DNA of 60,653 nucleotides, taken from positions 1-60,653 of the forward strand of contig JADFIA010000012.1 of NCBI GenBank assembly GCA_022566895.1, read 5' to 3'. The notes beneath the pieces are model-generated. The model had not been told where the DNA came from. It made no database searches and saw only the letters and a list, made by a program, of their open reading frames with translations. This document shows, in pieces, positions 7,113 through 16,269 of the stretch. A program made the position numbers and the translations under genes. The DNA comes from Pseudomonadota bacterium (GTDB lineage: Bacteria > Pseudomonadota > Alphaproteobacteria > Sphingomonadales > SMXR01). The number at the start of each line of letters is the position of its first letter. Within the stretch, counting starts at the first letter, position 1.

Positions 7113-9413
7113 ATGAAATTCGGTATCGGGCAAGCGGTCCCCAGGCTTGAAGATAACCGGTTTCTGACCGGCGGCGGCCGATACACCGACGATCTGACCT
7201 TCGAAGGCGAAGCGTGGGGCTATGTGGTCCGCTCGCCTTTCGCCCACGCCGAGATTCGCACCCTCGATGTGGCGGCGGCCAAGGCGGCGCCGGGCGTGCT
7301 CGATGTGCTGACCGCCGAGGACCTCAAGCATCTGGGCCCGATGCCCTGCGAAGCCATGGTCCCGGGCCGTGACGGCAAGCCGCCGGCCGCCCCGCCGCGA
7401 CCGGTCCTGGCCGCCGGGCGGGCCCGTTATATGGGCGAGCCCCTGGCCTTCATCGTGGCCGAGAGCTATGAGGCGGCGCTCGATGCGGCGGATCTGGTTG
7501 AGATGGACCTCGATACCTTGCCGGCGGTCACCGATACCGAAGGCGCCCTCGAGGCGGCGGCGCCGGAGCTGTGGCCCGAAGCGCCCGGAAACCTGTCGCT
7601 CGATTGGGAGATCGGCGACGCCAAGGCGACCGAGGCGGCCTTCGCCAAGGCCGCGCACCGGGTCAAATTGCGGCTCGAGAATAATCGCGTGGTGGCCAAC
7701 TCCATGGAGACGCGGGCCGCGATCGCCACCTACGACGAGGCGGCAGGCTTTACGCTTTACGCCGGCACGCAGGGCGTCTGGGGTGTGCGGGGGGCGCTGG
7801 CCAAAGCGATTTTCGATATTCCAAGCGATCGCTTGAGGGTGGTGACGCCGGACGTCGGCGGCGGCTTTGGCATGAAGGGGTTCGTCTATCCCGAATACGC
7901 CCTGGTCATGGAAGCGGCGAAGCGTCTCGGCCGGCCGGTGCGCTGGACCGCCGATCGCAGCGAGTCCTTCACCTCCGACACCCAGGGCCGCGATATTGTT
8001 TCGCAGGTCGAACTGGCGCTTGATGAGGATCACAAAATCACCGGCTATCGGGTTGAAAGCGTGGCCAATTTCGGGGCCTATCTGTCGCAGTTCGGCCCCT
8101 ATATCCCGACCCTGGCGGCCTCGATGGTGATTGGCGGTGTCTATGATATTCCCGCGGTTTACGTGCACGTCCGCTCGGTCATCACCAACACCCCGCCGAT
8201 CGATGCCTACAGGGGCGCCGGCCGACCGGAAGCGGCCCATATGATCGAATGCATCCTCGACCAGGCGGCCCGGCAGCTCGGCCTCTCACCGATCGACCTG
8301 CGGCGCAAGAACTTCATCCGCCAGGACCAGATGCCGTTTACCACGGCGCTGGGGGCGCAGTTTGACTCGGGCGATTTTGAGGCGGTCATGGAGCGGGCCA
8401 TGGAAAACGCTGACTGGGAGGGTTTCGCGGCCCGGCGCGCGGCTTCGGAAGCGGCTGGAAGACTGCGCGGTATCGGCATGGGCTATTATATCGAGAGTAC
8501 CATCGGTGCGCCGACCGAAGAGGTCAGACTCGAGATTACTGCCCAGGGGCGGGCCCGCTTTTACGTCGGCACCCAGTCGCAGGGGCAGGGGCACCTGACC
8601 ACCTTCGCACAGATCCTGGCCGAGCGTTTGGGCATCGAGCCGCAGGCCGTCGACCTCATAGAAGGGGACACCCAAGAGAAGGACGGCGGCGGCGGCACCA
8701 GCGGCTCGCGGACCCTGCAGATGATCGGCAATGCGGCGCTGGCGGTCTGTGACGGTCTGATCGGACAGGGTCGGGACCTGGCGGCCCGTCTGTGGGAGGT
8801 GTCGGCCGGGGATGTGAGCTTCGACGACGGTCTGTTCCGGGTTGCGAGCCGCAATCTGACCATGGGAATGATCGAACTCGCGGCCCGGCTCGGCGAGCTG
8901 CCGGGCGGCGGCGACGAGGCCCTGGAGAGCGTCGCGACCTATGAAAAATCGGGCGCCACCTTTCCCAACGGCTGCCATATCGCCGAGGTGGAAGTGGACC
9001 GCGAGACCGGCGCCGTGCGGCTCGAAGCCTATACGGTGGTCGACGATTTCGGCACCGTCATCAATCCGATGATCGTCGAAGGACAGGTTCATGGCGGCGT
9101 CGTCCAAGGGGTCGGTCAGGCGCTGATCGAGCGCTGCGTGTTCGATGCCGATGACGGCAGCTTGTTGACCGGCTCGTTTATGGATTATGGGATTCCACGG
9201 GCCGACGACATACCGGCCTTCAGCTTTGAGCTCAAATCGACACCCTGCACAACCAATCCTTTAGGCATGAAGGGTTGCGGCGAGGCCGGCACCGTCGGGG
9301 CCCTGCCTTCGCTGGCCAATGCGCTTAACGACGCACTCTCTAGCGCCGGCCTCGGGAATGTGCAGATGCCGGCCACGCCGGAACGGGTCTGGACGATCCT
9401 AAGGGCCGGCTAG
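7113..9413 (+). CDS. Molybdenum hydroxylase large subunit, form II CoxL-like (xanthine dehydrogenase family)
   Basis: A 766-residue Mo-binding subunit of the xanthine dehydrogenase/CO dehydrogenase family. The N-terminal part (IGQAVPRLEDNRFLTGGGRY) is typical. The active-site loop reads AYRGAGR near residue 370, the form II signature, rather than the AYRCSFR of true CO dehydrogenase. A GCGEAGTVGALPS block near 725 carries the catalytic glutamate. Oxidation of CO is therefore not implied; an aldehyde or N-heterocycle substrate is more likely. Medium (FAD) and small (2Fe-2S) subunits, usually adjacent, are absent nearby. The Cox-type maturation genes lie about 27 kb away (coxG-xdhC-mocA). RBS GGAGGG precedes the ATG. 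Its partner gene is a class II aldolase. Confidence 0.9.
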   Translation: MKFGIGQAVPRLEDNRFLTGGGRYTDDLTFEGEAWGYVVRSPFAHAEIRTLDVAAAKAAPGVLDVLTAEDLKHLGPMPCEAMVPGRDGKPPAAPPRPVLAAGRARYMGEPLAFIVAESYEAALDAADLVEMDLDTLPAVTDTEGALEAAAPELWPEAPGNLSLDWEIGDAKATEAAFAKAAHRVKLRLENNRVVANSMETRAAIATYDEAAGFTLYAGTQGVWGVRGALAKAIFDIPSDRLRVVTPDVGGGFGMKGFVYPEYALVMEAAKRLGRPVRWTADRSESFTSDTQGRDIVSQVELALDEDHKITGYRVESVANFGAYLSQFGPYIPTLAASMVIGGVYDIPAVYVHVRSVITNTPPIDAYRGAGRPEAAHMIECILDQAARQLGLSPIDLRRKNFIRQDQMPFTTALGAQFDSGDFEAVMERAMENADWEGFAARRAASEAAGRLRGIGMGYYIESTIGAPTEEVRLEITAQGRARFYVGTQSQGQGHLTTFAQILAERLGIEPQAVDLIEGDTQEKDGGGGTSGSRTLQMIGNAALAVCDGLIGQGRDLAARLWEVSAGDVSFDDGLFRVASRNLTMGMIELAARLGELPGGGDEALESVATYEKSGATFPNGCHIAEVEVDRETGAVRLEAYTVVDDFGTVINPMIVEGQVHGGVVQGVGQALIERCVFDADDGSLLTGSFMDYGIPRADDIPAFSFELKSTPCTTNPLGMKGCGEAGTVGALPSLANALNDALSSAGLGNVQMPATPERVWTILRAG

Positions 9414-9485
9414 CGTCGGCCACGGCGTTGCCAGCCTGGGCGCGGCAGCGTACAGTCGGTGGCCTCTGGGAAAGGGCGTCGGGGA

Positions 9486-11708
9486 ATGGCCGGAGCAGCG
9501 AGCAAAGAGGACAAGGCGCGATCGAAGTCCACAGGACCGCCGGTACTGCTGATCGTCGACGGCGCGCACTCGCCATGGATCGGGCGCCTTAAAGAGGCCT
9601 CGATCAACTTCGGCGTCGCCTCGACCCCGGACGAGCTGCGCGAGTATTTGAAAATCAGAGTGCCGACGCTGACCCTGGTCGATATGGGATTGAAGCCGGA
9701 GATGCTGCGCGCGGCCCGCAATCTGATCGGCTTTCGGCGGCTCGAGCATTTTTCTTATATCGTCGGCCTGATCGATCAAACCCGCGGCGACTTTGATTCG
9801 GACATGGTCAAGTCGGCCTTCGCTTTCGGGGCCCAGGATTTTGTGCTGTCCGATTTGCCGGCGGCCCTATTGGCCGAACGGTTGCGCTTCGCCCATCGCC
9901 ACGCCGAGACCTTCCGCCGGGCCCTGCACGGCCGCAGCTCGCCTCTCGAAGCCTTAAGGGCCGGCGAAGCGATGTGGGTCTGGGAGCCCGAAACCGGCGT
10001 TGTCTATCTGTCTGAGCCGATGCGGCTGTTGTTGCGCCTGCCGGAAGACCTGCCGCTGACCAGTCTCGAAGCTTTTTTGGCGCCGATGGAGGAAAGCCAA
10101 CGCGAGAGCTTCCGCGAAGCGATCAAAGAGGTTCAAGAAACCGGCCGAACCACTCAGTGGTTGCAGGTCCTGCCGCAAGGGGGCTTAAGGGGCGCCGTGG
10201 AACACAGATTGACGCGGCTCGAGGATCCGGTGAGCGGACGCATCCGGGTGCGCGGCGAGGCCCGTCTGAGGGGCGGCCGAACCGGCGAATCCAAGGATCT
10301 TTTCGACACCGATACGGTAACCGGGCTGGCCAACCAGTCGGCCTTCCTGAGGCAGCTCGAGTTGGTCTTGGGCGCCCGCCCGGACCGCCAGGACGAGGGA
10401 CAGCTGGCCGAAGACGGTGATTTTTCAGGGCTCATGGTGTTTGATGTCGATCGCTTCAAACGGCTGATTGCGGTTTACGGACGCAGCGAAAGCGAGGACG
10501 TGATCCGGCAGATCGGCAAACGATTGCTTGCCGTGGTCGGCACCATCGAACCAAGCGTCCCAAGGACCAAGGTCGGAACCGGCCAGGCGGACAAAGAGCC
10601 CGACCCTTGCCTTGTCGCCTGCCTGGGGCGGGACGAGCTGGCTATCCTTATTCCCAACGCGCCGCATGTCGAGGACATCATGGGGCTGGCCGAGCGGGTC
10701 CTCGATATCTTCGAGAAGCCTTTTTCGATCGCTGGCGAAGAGGTATATCTGAGCGCTGGAATGGGCATTGCCATTGCCCCGATGGACGGCCTTGAAGCGG
10801 ACCTCCTGTTGCGCCGGGCCCGCACCGCGCTTGGCCACGCCAAGGATCAGCCGCTCGGTGGTTACCAATTTTTCTCACCGGTTTTCGCGGCCAGTCAGCG
10901 CGAGCGGGTGCAGATGGAAAGCAGGCTGCGAAGCGTTGCCGATGGCCAGGAACTGGCGGTTCTGTACCAGCCGATCGTCGATATCGCGAGCGGCCATATC
11001 GACGGTGTGGAGGCGCTGGTACGGTGGAAAAACCCGAAGTTCGACTCCCTGGCCACCGACGCCTTCGTGGCTCTGGCCGAAGAGGTCGGAGTGCTGCCGC
11101 AGATCGCCAGGTGGGTGCTTTCAACGGCCATCGAGGATCTGGCGTCCTGGCGCCGCGAGGGCCTTGAGGATATCAATTTGTCGATCAATATCTCACCGAC
11201 CCTGTTCGGTGAGGAAGGCCTGGTGCGGTGGATTTTCGATACCCTTGAGGAGCGGAACTTTCCGCCCTCGCAACTGACCTTGGAGATGACCGAAAGCGTT
11301 ATCATGCGCGACATCGAGCGGGCCCTGAGCGTCATCGAAATGCTCAAATCCAAGGGTCTTACGTTAGCTCTCGACGATTTTGGGACCGGTTATTCCTCGC
11401 TCGCCTACCTCAAACAGTTGCCGATGGATCTTCTCAAGATCGATCGCAGCTTCATCAGCGACCTGGCCGACGATCCGGCGGCGGTCGAGATGGTGCACGG
11501 CATCATCCGCCTGGCCGGGACGCTCGATATCAGGGTCACCGCGGAAGGCGTCGAGACAATCGAGCAGCTCAAAATCCTCAAGGAGATCGGCTGCGATCGC
11601 TACCAGGGCTACCTGTGCTCGAAACCGATCTCGGCCGGCGAGATGACGGCGCTGCTGAAGGCCGGGCAGGGCGGCACTGGAAAGAGCGGCGGCGAGCAAC
11701 TACACTAA
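9486..11708 (+). CDS. EAL-domain cyclic-di-GMP phosphodiesterase with degenerate GGDEF domain
   Basis: About 740 residues. The N-terminal 130 residues resemble a receiver-like fold without obvious phospho-acceptor context, and a PAS-like segment follows (MWVWEPETGVVYLSEPMRLL). Next comes a GGDEF-type domain (TVTGLANQSAFLRQL) whose signature reads GRDEL near residue 380, so cyclase activity is unlikely. The EAL domain is complete: EALVRW (about 509), LSINISP, LEMTES, LALDDFGTGYSSL, LLKIDRSF, TAEGVET. Predicted role is c-di-GMP hydrolysis, possibly tuned by the dead GGDEF domain. A GTG at 9459 gives a nine-residue longer alternative start. The frnE gene follows after 4 bp. Confidence 0.88.
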   Translation: MAGAASKEDKARSKSTGPPVLLIVDGAHSPWIGRLKEASINFGVASTPDELREYLKIRVPTLTLVDMGLKPEMLRAARNLIGFRRLEHFSYIVGLIDQTRGDFDSDMVKSAFAFGAQDFVLSDLPAALLAERLRFAHRHAETFRRALHGRSSPLEALRAGEAMWVWEPETGVVYLSEPMRLLLRLPEDLPLTSLEAFLAPMEESQRESFREAIKEVQETGRTTQWLQVLPQGGLRGAVEHRLTRLEDPVSGRIRVRGEARLRGGRTGESKDLFDTDTVTGLANQSAFLRQLELVLGARPDRQDEGQLAEDGDFSGLMVFDVDRFKRLIAVYGRSESEDVIRQIGKRLLAVVGTIEPSVPRTKVGTGQADKEPDPCLVACLGRDELAILIPNAPHVEDIMGLAERVLDIFEKPFSIAGEEVYLSAGMGIAIAPMDGLEADLLLRRARTALGHAKDQPLGGYQFFSPVFAASQRERVQMESRLRSVADGQELAVLYQPIVDIASGHIDGVEALVRWKNPKFDSLATDAFVALAEEVGVLPQIARWVLSTAIEDLASWRREGLEDINLSINISPTLFGEEGLVRWIFDTLEERNFPPSQLTLEMTESVIMRDIERALSVIEMLKSKGLTLALDDFGTGYSSLAYLKQLPMDLLKIDRSFISDLADDPAAVEMVHGIIRLAGTLDIRVTAEGVETIEQLKILKEIGCDRYQGYLCSKPISAGEMTALLKAGQGGTGKSGGEQLH

Positions 11709-11712
11709 CCTC

Positions 11713-12378
11713 ATGCGCATTGAGGTCATTTCAGATGTGGTCTGCCCCTGGTGTTTGATCGGCAAGCGCCGGCTGGAGCGGGCCTTGAGCGAGCGACCGG
11801 ATATAAACGCGGATATCCATTGGCGGCCGTTTCAGCTTAACCCCGATATGCCCGACCAGGGGCGCGACCAGAAGGCCTATTATCTTGAAAAATTCGGCAG
11901 CCCAGAGCGGGTGCGCGAGCTGACCGAGACGATGACCGAGGCCGGCCGCTCGGAGGGGATCGATTTTGACTTTGGCAACATTCCAAAAGCCCCGAACACA
12001 CTATCCGCCCATCGGCTGGTGCGCTGGGCCGGTTCGGCCGGGGTCCAGGATCAGGTCGTCGAAGCCTTGTTCCGGGCTTACTTCGTCGAGGCCAGGGATG
12101 TCGGCAATCACCAAACCCTGGTCGATATCGGCAGCGCGGCCGGCATGGACCGGGCTCTGCTTGAGGAGTTTTACGCCGCCGGGCGCGATATCGATCTGGT
12201 AAAGGGCGAGGTCGAACAGGCGGCGGCGATGGGGATCAGCGGCGTGCCCTGCTTCATCTTCGAGGGCACCTACGTGGTGCAGGGGGCCCAGCAGCCGGCC
12301 CATTTCCTGCCGGTCATCGATGCCCTATCGGGCTCTCCGCGGCCCAAGCAAGAGGCGCCGGCAGGCAGCCTTAACTAG
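11713..12378 (+). CDS. DsbA-family oxidoreductase, FrnE-like
   Basis: A 221-residue cytosolic thioredoxin-fold protein with CPWC at residues 11-14 (VISDVVCPWCLIGKRRLERA). The helical insertion follows, and a GVPCFIFEGTYVVQGAQQP segment contains the cis-Pro loop typical of FrnE/HCCA-isomerase relatives. FrnE proteins act as cytoplasmic disulfide oxidoreductases, often linked to oxidative stress. There is no signal peptide. It starts 4 bp after the EAL gene, so it is probably in the same transcript. Its 3' end overlaps the convergent mfd gene by 8 bp. Confidence 0.92.
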   Translation: MRIEVISDVVCPWCLIGKRRLERALSERPDINADIHWRPFQLNPDMPDQGRDQKAYYLEKFGSPERVRELTETMTEAGRSEGIDFDFGNIPKAPNTLSAHRLVRWAGSAGVQDQVVEALFRAYFVEARDVGNHQTLVDIGSAAGMDRALLEEFYAAGRDIDLVKGEVEQAAAMGISGVPCFIFEGTYVVQGAQQPAHFLPVIDALSGSPRPKQEAPAGSLN

Positions 12379-15300
12379 CTTGCGGTCCGCTCTCAGGCGC
12401 CGCCTTGCTGACAATTTTCAACAGGTCACGGGCCAAATTTCGGGCCCCGTCGATGCGGCGTTTCGCGGATTCCCATGGGGCCAGATAAACCAGCGTATGG
12501 TCGGGCCGCAGTTTGGCCCTGGTGCCTTGTCGCGAGATAAACTCGACAAGTCCGGCCGGATTGGCGAAGCGATCATCCTTGAAGTTGATCCGGGCGCCCT
12601 TGGGGCCGGCCTCCAGCCTGACGATGCCGGCGGCACGGCAGGCTATCTTGACGGAGATGACCGCCAGCAGATGTTCGACCTCCTCGGGCAGCGGGCCAAA
12701 ACGATCAATCAGTTCGGCCCCGAAGGCTTCGATCTCTTGGCCGTCTGTCAGGTCCCCGAGCCGCCGGTAAAGCGCCATCCGCAGATTCAGATCGGGCACA
12801 TAACGTTCGGGGATCATCACCGTCAGTCCCAGACTAAGCTGCGGCGACCAGTCGTCGCGGGCCAGCACCGAAGCCTCGCCGCCCTGCGCTTCGGCCACCG
12901 CTTTTTCGAGCATCTGCTGATACAGCTCGATGCCCACCTCGCGGATATGACCGGACTGTTCCTGGCCCAGAAGATTGCCCGCTCCGCGGATATCGAGATC
13001 GTGACTGGCCAGGGTAAAGCCGGCCCCGAGGCTGTCCAGCGACTGCAATACTTTCAGGCGCCGTTCGCTGGCCTCCGTGAGTCGGCGGTTTGGCGGCACG
13101 GTCAGATAGGCGTAGGCACGGATCTTGGCTCGCCCGACCCGACCGCGGATCTGATAGAGTTGGGCCAGTCCAAATCTGTCGGCCCGATGGACGATCAGCG
13201 TATTGGCGGAGGGAATATCGAGCCCGGATTCGATAATGCTGGTGCACAGAAGGACATCGTAGCGCCGCTCATAGAAGGCGGTCATGGCGCCTTCCATGTC
13301 CCGCACAGGAAGTTGGCCGTGGGCGATGACAAATCGGATCTCGGGCACCTGTTCGCTCAGGAAGCGGGCCACCGCCGGCAGGTCGACGACGCGCGGACAA
13401 ACAAAGAAGCTCTGGCCGCCGCGGTAATGTTCCCGCAACAGCGCCTGGCGGACGATCAGCTCGTCAAACGGCAGGACGAAGGTGCGCACCGCCAAACGGT
13501 CGATCGGCGGCGTGGCGATAATGCTCAAATCCCGCAGGCCGGTCATGGCCATCTGCAGGGTGCGCGGGATCGGGGTCGCGGTGAGCGTCAGCACATGCGC
13601 CTCCGAGCGCAACTGTTTGAGGCGCTCCTTGTGGGCCACCCCGAAATGCTGCTCCTCGTCGACGATGACCAGGCCCAGGGCGCGAAAGGCGATGGTCTTG
13701 GCCAGCAGGGCGTGGGTGCCGATGACGATGTCGACCTGACCGCTTTTGAGATCCTCCTTGATCTTGCGGGCCCGGCCTTGGGGGACCAGCCGCGAGAGCT
13801 GTTCGATCCGCACCGGCAGGCCGGCGAAGCGTTGGCGAAAGTTCTGGTAATGCTGCAGGGTCAGCAGCGTCGTCGGCGCCACCATCGCCACCTGAAAGCC
13901 AGCCAGCGCCGCCACGAAGGCGGCCCTGAGTGCGACCTCGGTCTTGCCGAAACCCACATCGCCGCAGATCAGACGGTCCATCGGCTGGCTCGAAGCCATA
14001 TCGGCCAGCACCTCGTCGATGGCGCGCCGTTGGTCTGCCGTCTCGGCGTAGGGAAAACGGGCCGCAAATTCGTCGTAGAGACCATCGGCAGGCCTTAGGA
14101 CCGGGGCCGAGCGCAGCTGCCGTTGAGCCGCGATCTTGATCAGACCTTCGGCCATCTCTTTAAGGCGTTTCTTGAGGCGGGCGTGACGGGCTTGCCAATG
14201 GCTGCCGCCCAGCCGGTCAAGCGCCGCCGCCTCGCCGCCGTCGCCAAAGCGGCTGAGCATTTCAATATTCTCGACCGGCAGATACAATTTGTCGCCGTCT
14301 TTGTAGATCAGGCGCAGACAATCGTGGAGCGAACCGGAGACCTCGATCGTCTCCAGGCCGTCGAAGCGACCGACCCCGTGGTTGATGTGCACCACCAGAT
14401 CGCCCTTGGACAGGGCCGCCGCCTCGCGCAGGAAGTTACCGGCCCGCCGGGCCGATCTGGATTTCTGCAAGAGCCGGTCCCCCAAGAGATCGCTTTCGGT
14501 GAGAAAGGCCAAACTGTCGGTCTCGAAACCGCGCTCCAATGGCAACACCACAAGCCCCAGACGTCCGCTGGCCAAGGCTTTTGCCGATTGCCAATCGGCG
14601 GCGATCTCGGCGGCTATGCCATGGTCGCCAAACACGGTTTTGAGGCGCTCGCTGGCCCCCACGCTGTAGGTCGCCATGAGCACTCGTTTTCCCTCTTTTT
14701 CCAGGCCTTTTGCGTGGCATTTGAGGACTTCGTAGATGTTTTCCTTGCCCGCCTGACGTTCGGGCGCGAAGTCACGGCCAGGCTTGGCCGGCATGGTGAT
14801 CAGCCGCTTCGAGGGCGGCTCGTGAAACGGGCTCAGCTGGCGCACCGTGGTCTTGGCCAGGTGGCCGTCGATCTCGTCCCGGCTTAGATAAAGGGCGGCG
14901 CCCGGCAGCGGCTTGTAGACCGGGCCGAGACCGGTCTTGAGCGTCCGGGCCTCGCGCCGCGCTTGATAATAATCTTCAATCATGTCGAGGCGGGCCGCGA
15001 CCGCTTCGGTGAATTGATAGTCGAGGATCACCAAGGGCGCGTCCAGGTAATCGAACAGCGTCTCCATGTGCTTGTGAAACAGGGGCAGCCAGTGCTCGAT
15101 GCCCGGATGGCGGCGACCCTGGCTGACTGCTTCGTAGAGGGGGTCCGCTTCGGTGACGGCGCCGAAATGTTGGTGATAGCCTTTTCGAAAGCGGCGAATC
15201 GCAGCTGCGTCAAAAACAAATTCGTTAGCCGGCAAAAGGTGAAATTCGTCGCGCTGGCCGGTTGAACGCTGGCTCAGAGGGTCAAAGGCGCGGATGCCGT

Positions 15301-15871
15301 CGAGCCGATCGCCGAACAGGTCGAGCCGCAGCGGTTCCTTCTCGCCGGCTGGAAAGATGTCCAGGAGCCCGCCGCGGACCGCGAACTCACCCGCCTCCAT
15401 GACTTGGCCGGTGCGGATATATCCTTCGCCGGTCAAGAAAGAAATCAGGGCCTCGCGGTCGACATCGCTGCCGACCCGCGCCGCGAACGAATTGCCGGCC
15501 ACCAGGGTTCTTGGCGGCACCCGCTGCAGCACCGCATTGACCGTGCTCAGGACGATCGCCGGGGCCTCGCCGGGGGCCGACAGCCGGGCCAGGGCGCTCA
15601 TGCGCTGAGCCACGATTGAAGGTTTGGGGGACACCCGGTCGTAAGGCAGGCAGTCCCAGGCCGGAAAGCTCTCGACCGGCAGTTTCGGCTTGAAAAACTG
15701 CAATAACGCGGTCAGCACCCGCATCCGCGCATCGTCCCGGCAAATATGCAATATGGAGCGGCCCGGGGTCTGGCCGACCAGTTCCGCCAGCAACATCGCG
15801 TCAAAGCCCTCGGGCACACCTGCAATCGTCAACTCTTTTGAGTTGGAGATTATTTTCTTTATGTAATTCAA
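12371..15871 (-). CDS. mfd: Transcription-repair coupling factor Mfd
   Basis: A 1166-residue SF2 translocase that removes stalled RNA polymerase and recruits UvrA. The UvrB-like N-terminus is present (RVLTALLQFFKPKLPVESFP, AWDCLPYDRVSP). The RNA-polymerase interaction region follows (GDLVVHINHGVGRFDGL). The motor has Walker A GDVGFGKTEVALRAAF (about residue 640), DEEQHFGVAHKERLK, TATPIPRTLQ and helicase motif VI QIRGRVGR. Length is normal. The apparent start is a TTG whose last two bases overlap the TGA of sdhE (TTGA), so translation is probably coupled. No independent Shine-Dalgarno is clear. Confidence 0.97.
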   Translation of the reverse strand: MNYIKKIISNSKELTIAGVPEGFDAMLLAELVGQTPGRSILHICRDDARMRVLTALLQFFKPKLPVESFPAWDCLPYDRVSPKPSIVAQRMSALARLSAPGEAPAIVLSTVNAVLQRVPPRTLVAGNSFAARVGSDVDREALISFLTGEGYIRTGQVMEAGEFAVRGGLLDIFPAGEKEPLRLDLFGDRLDGIRAFDPLSQRSTGQRDEFHLLPANEFVFDAAAIRRFRKGYHQHFGAVTEADPLYEAVSQGRRHPGIEHWLPLFHKHMETLFDYLDAPLVILDYQFTEAVAARLDMIEDYYQARREARTLKTGLGPVYKPLPGAALYLSRDEIDGHLAKTTVRQLSPFHEPPSKRLITMPAKPGRDFAPERQAGKENIYEVLKCHAKGLEKEGKRVLMATYSVGASERLKTVFGDHGIAAEIAADWQSAKALASGRLGLVVLPLERGFETDSLAFLTESDLLGDRLLQKSRSARRAGNFLREAAALSKGDLVVHINHGVGRFDGLETIEVSGSLHDCLRLIYKDGDKLYLPVENIEMLSRFGDGGEAAALDRLGGSHWQARHARLKKRLKEMAEGLIKIAAQRQLRSAPVLRPADGLYDEFAARFPYAETADQRRAIDEVLADMASSQPMDRLICGDVGFGKTEVALRAAFVAALAGFQVAMVAPTTLLTLQHYQNFRQRFAGLPVRIEQLSRLVPQGRARKIKEDLKSGQVDIVIGTHALLAKTIAFRALGLVIVDEEQHFGVAHKERLKQLRSEAHVLTLTATPIPRTLQMAMTGLRDLSIIATPPIDRLAVRTFVLPFDELIVRQALLREHYRGGQSFFVCPRVVDLPAVARFLSEQVPEIRFVIAHGQLPVRDMEGAMTAFYERRYDVLLCTSIIESGLDIPSANTLIVHRADRFGLAQLYQIRGRVGRAKIRAYAYLTVPPNRRLTEASERRLKVLQSLDSLGAGFTLASHDLDIRGAGNLLGQEQSGHIREVGIELYQQMLEKAVAEAQGGEASVLARDDWSPQLSLGLTVMIPERYVPDLNLRMALYRRLGDLTDGQEIEAFGAELIDRFGPLPEEVEHLLAVISVKIACRAAGIVRLEAGPKGARINFKDDRFANPAGLVEFISRQGTRAKLRPDHTLVYLAPWESAKRRIDGARNLARDLLKIVSKAAPESGPQAS

Positions 15872-16152
15872 CGCGGTACAGGGATATGTTCAAGTTTCAT
15901 CATAGCCTGCATCAGGGGTCCATCGAAGGGCTTTGGCGGCGACCGGCGACCGGTCATCCAGTCAAGAATGTCCTGATCGTGCTGGTTCAAGAGTTCTTCG
16001 AACCAGGCGCAATCACCGGCCGAGAACTCATCGAGATGCTGGTCCACGAAGCTGCCGATCATGATGTCGGCTTCCTGGGTGCCGCGATGCCAGGCGCGGA
16101 AGCGCAAACGGCGGCGGCAGGTCGCAAGATCGTCTGACGATGGTTCCGGCAT
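15868..16152 (-). CDS. sdhE: FAD assembly factor SdhE (succinate dehydrogenase flavinylation)
   Basis: A 94-residue SdhE/YgfY/SDH5 family protein that promotes covalent FAD attachment to SdhA. The RGxxE motif is visible as RGTQEAD at residues 23-29, followed by the five-helix pattern with FEELLNQHDQDILDWMTGR. The start at 16152 has a near-ideal GGGAGGAATT site; an ATG seven codons earlier has none. Pairing with mfd or recG is common in Alphaproteobacteria. The stop overlaps the mfd start. Confidence 0.93.
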   Translation of the reverse strand: MPEPSSDDLATCRRRLRFRAWHRGTQEADIMIGSFVDQHLDEFSAGDCAWFEELLNQHDQDILDWMTGRRSPPKPFDGPLMQAMMKLEHIPVPR

Positions 16153-16181
16153 AATTCCTCCCGAGCATAGCAAAGCCCGGT

Positions 16182-16199
16182 GGCGGCCGCTTGGCCGCC
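16182..16199. promoter_or_regulatory. GC-rich hairpin in the divergent sdhE/recG spacer
   Basis: GGCGGCC (16182-16188) and GGCCGCC (16193-16199) form a 7-bp perfect stem with a 4-nt loop, in the 117 bp between the divergent sdhE and recG starts. There is no T-run, so it is not an obvious terminator. It could be an operator or an incidental GC palindrome. Confidence 0.35.
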
Positions 16200-16269
16200 C
16201 CCCGCACTTGTCTTGTCGCTAGCATAGGGTAATCTCTCGGTAGCTGTACAGACGAAACGAGGGCCAGCC

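Noticed and set aside
6228-8240. Long minus-strand open frame (670 codons) opposite the aldolase and CoxL-like genes
   Set aside because: It is the antisense of two clear plus-strand families. Its translation is rich in Arg, His, Gly and Gln as expected of a GC-rich shadow frame.
7113-9413. CO dehydrogenase (true CO oxidation)
   Set aside because: The active-site loop reads AYRGAGR (form II), not the AYRCSFR of CO-oxidising CoxL, and coxM/coxS are absent.
12320-14098. Plus-strand open frame of 592 codons
   Set aside because: Lies antisense to mfd motifs that are fully conserved; composition is that of a shadow frame.
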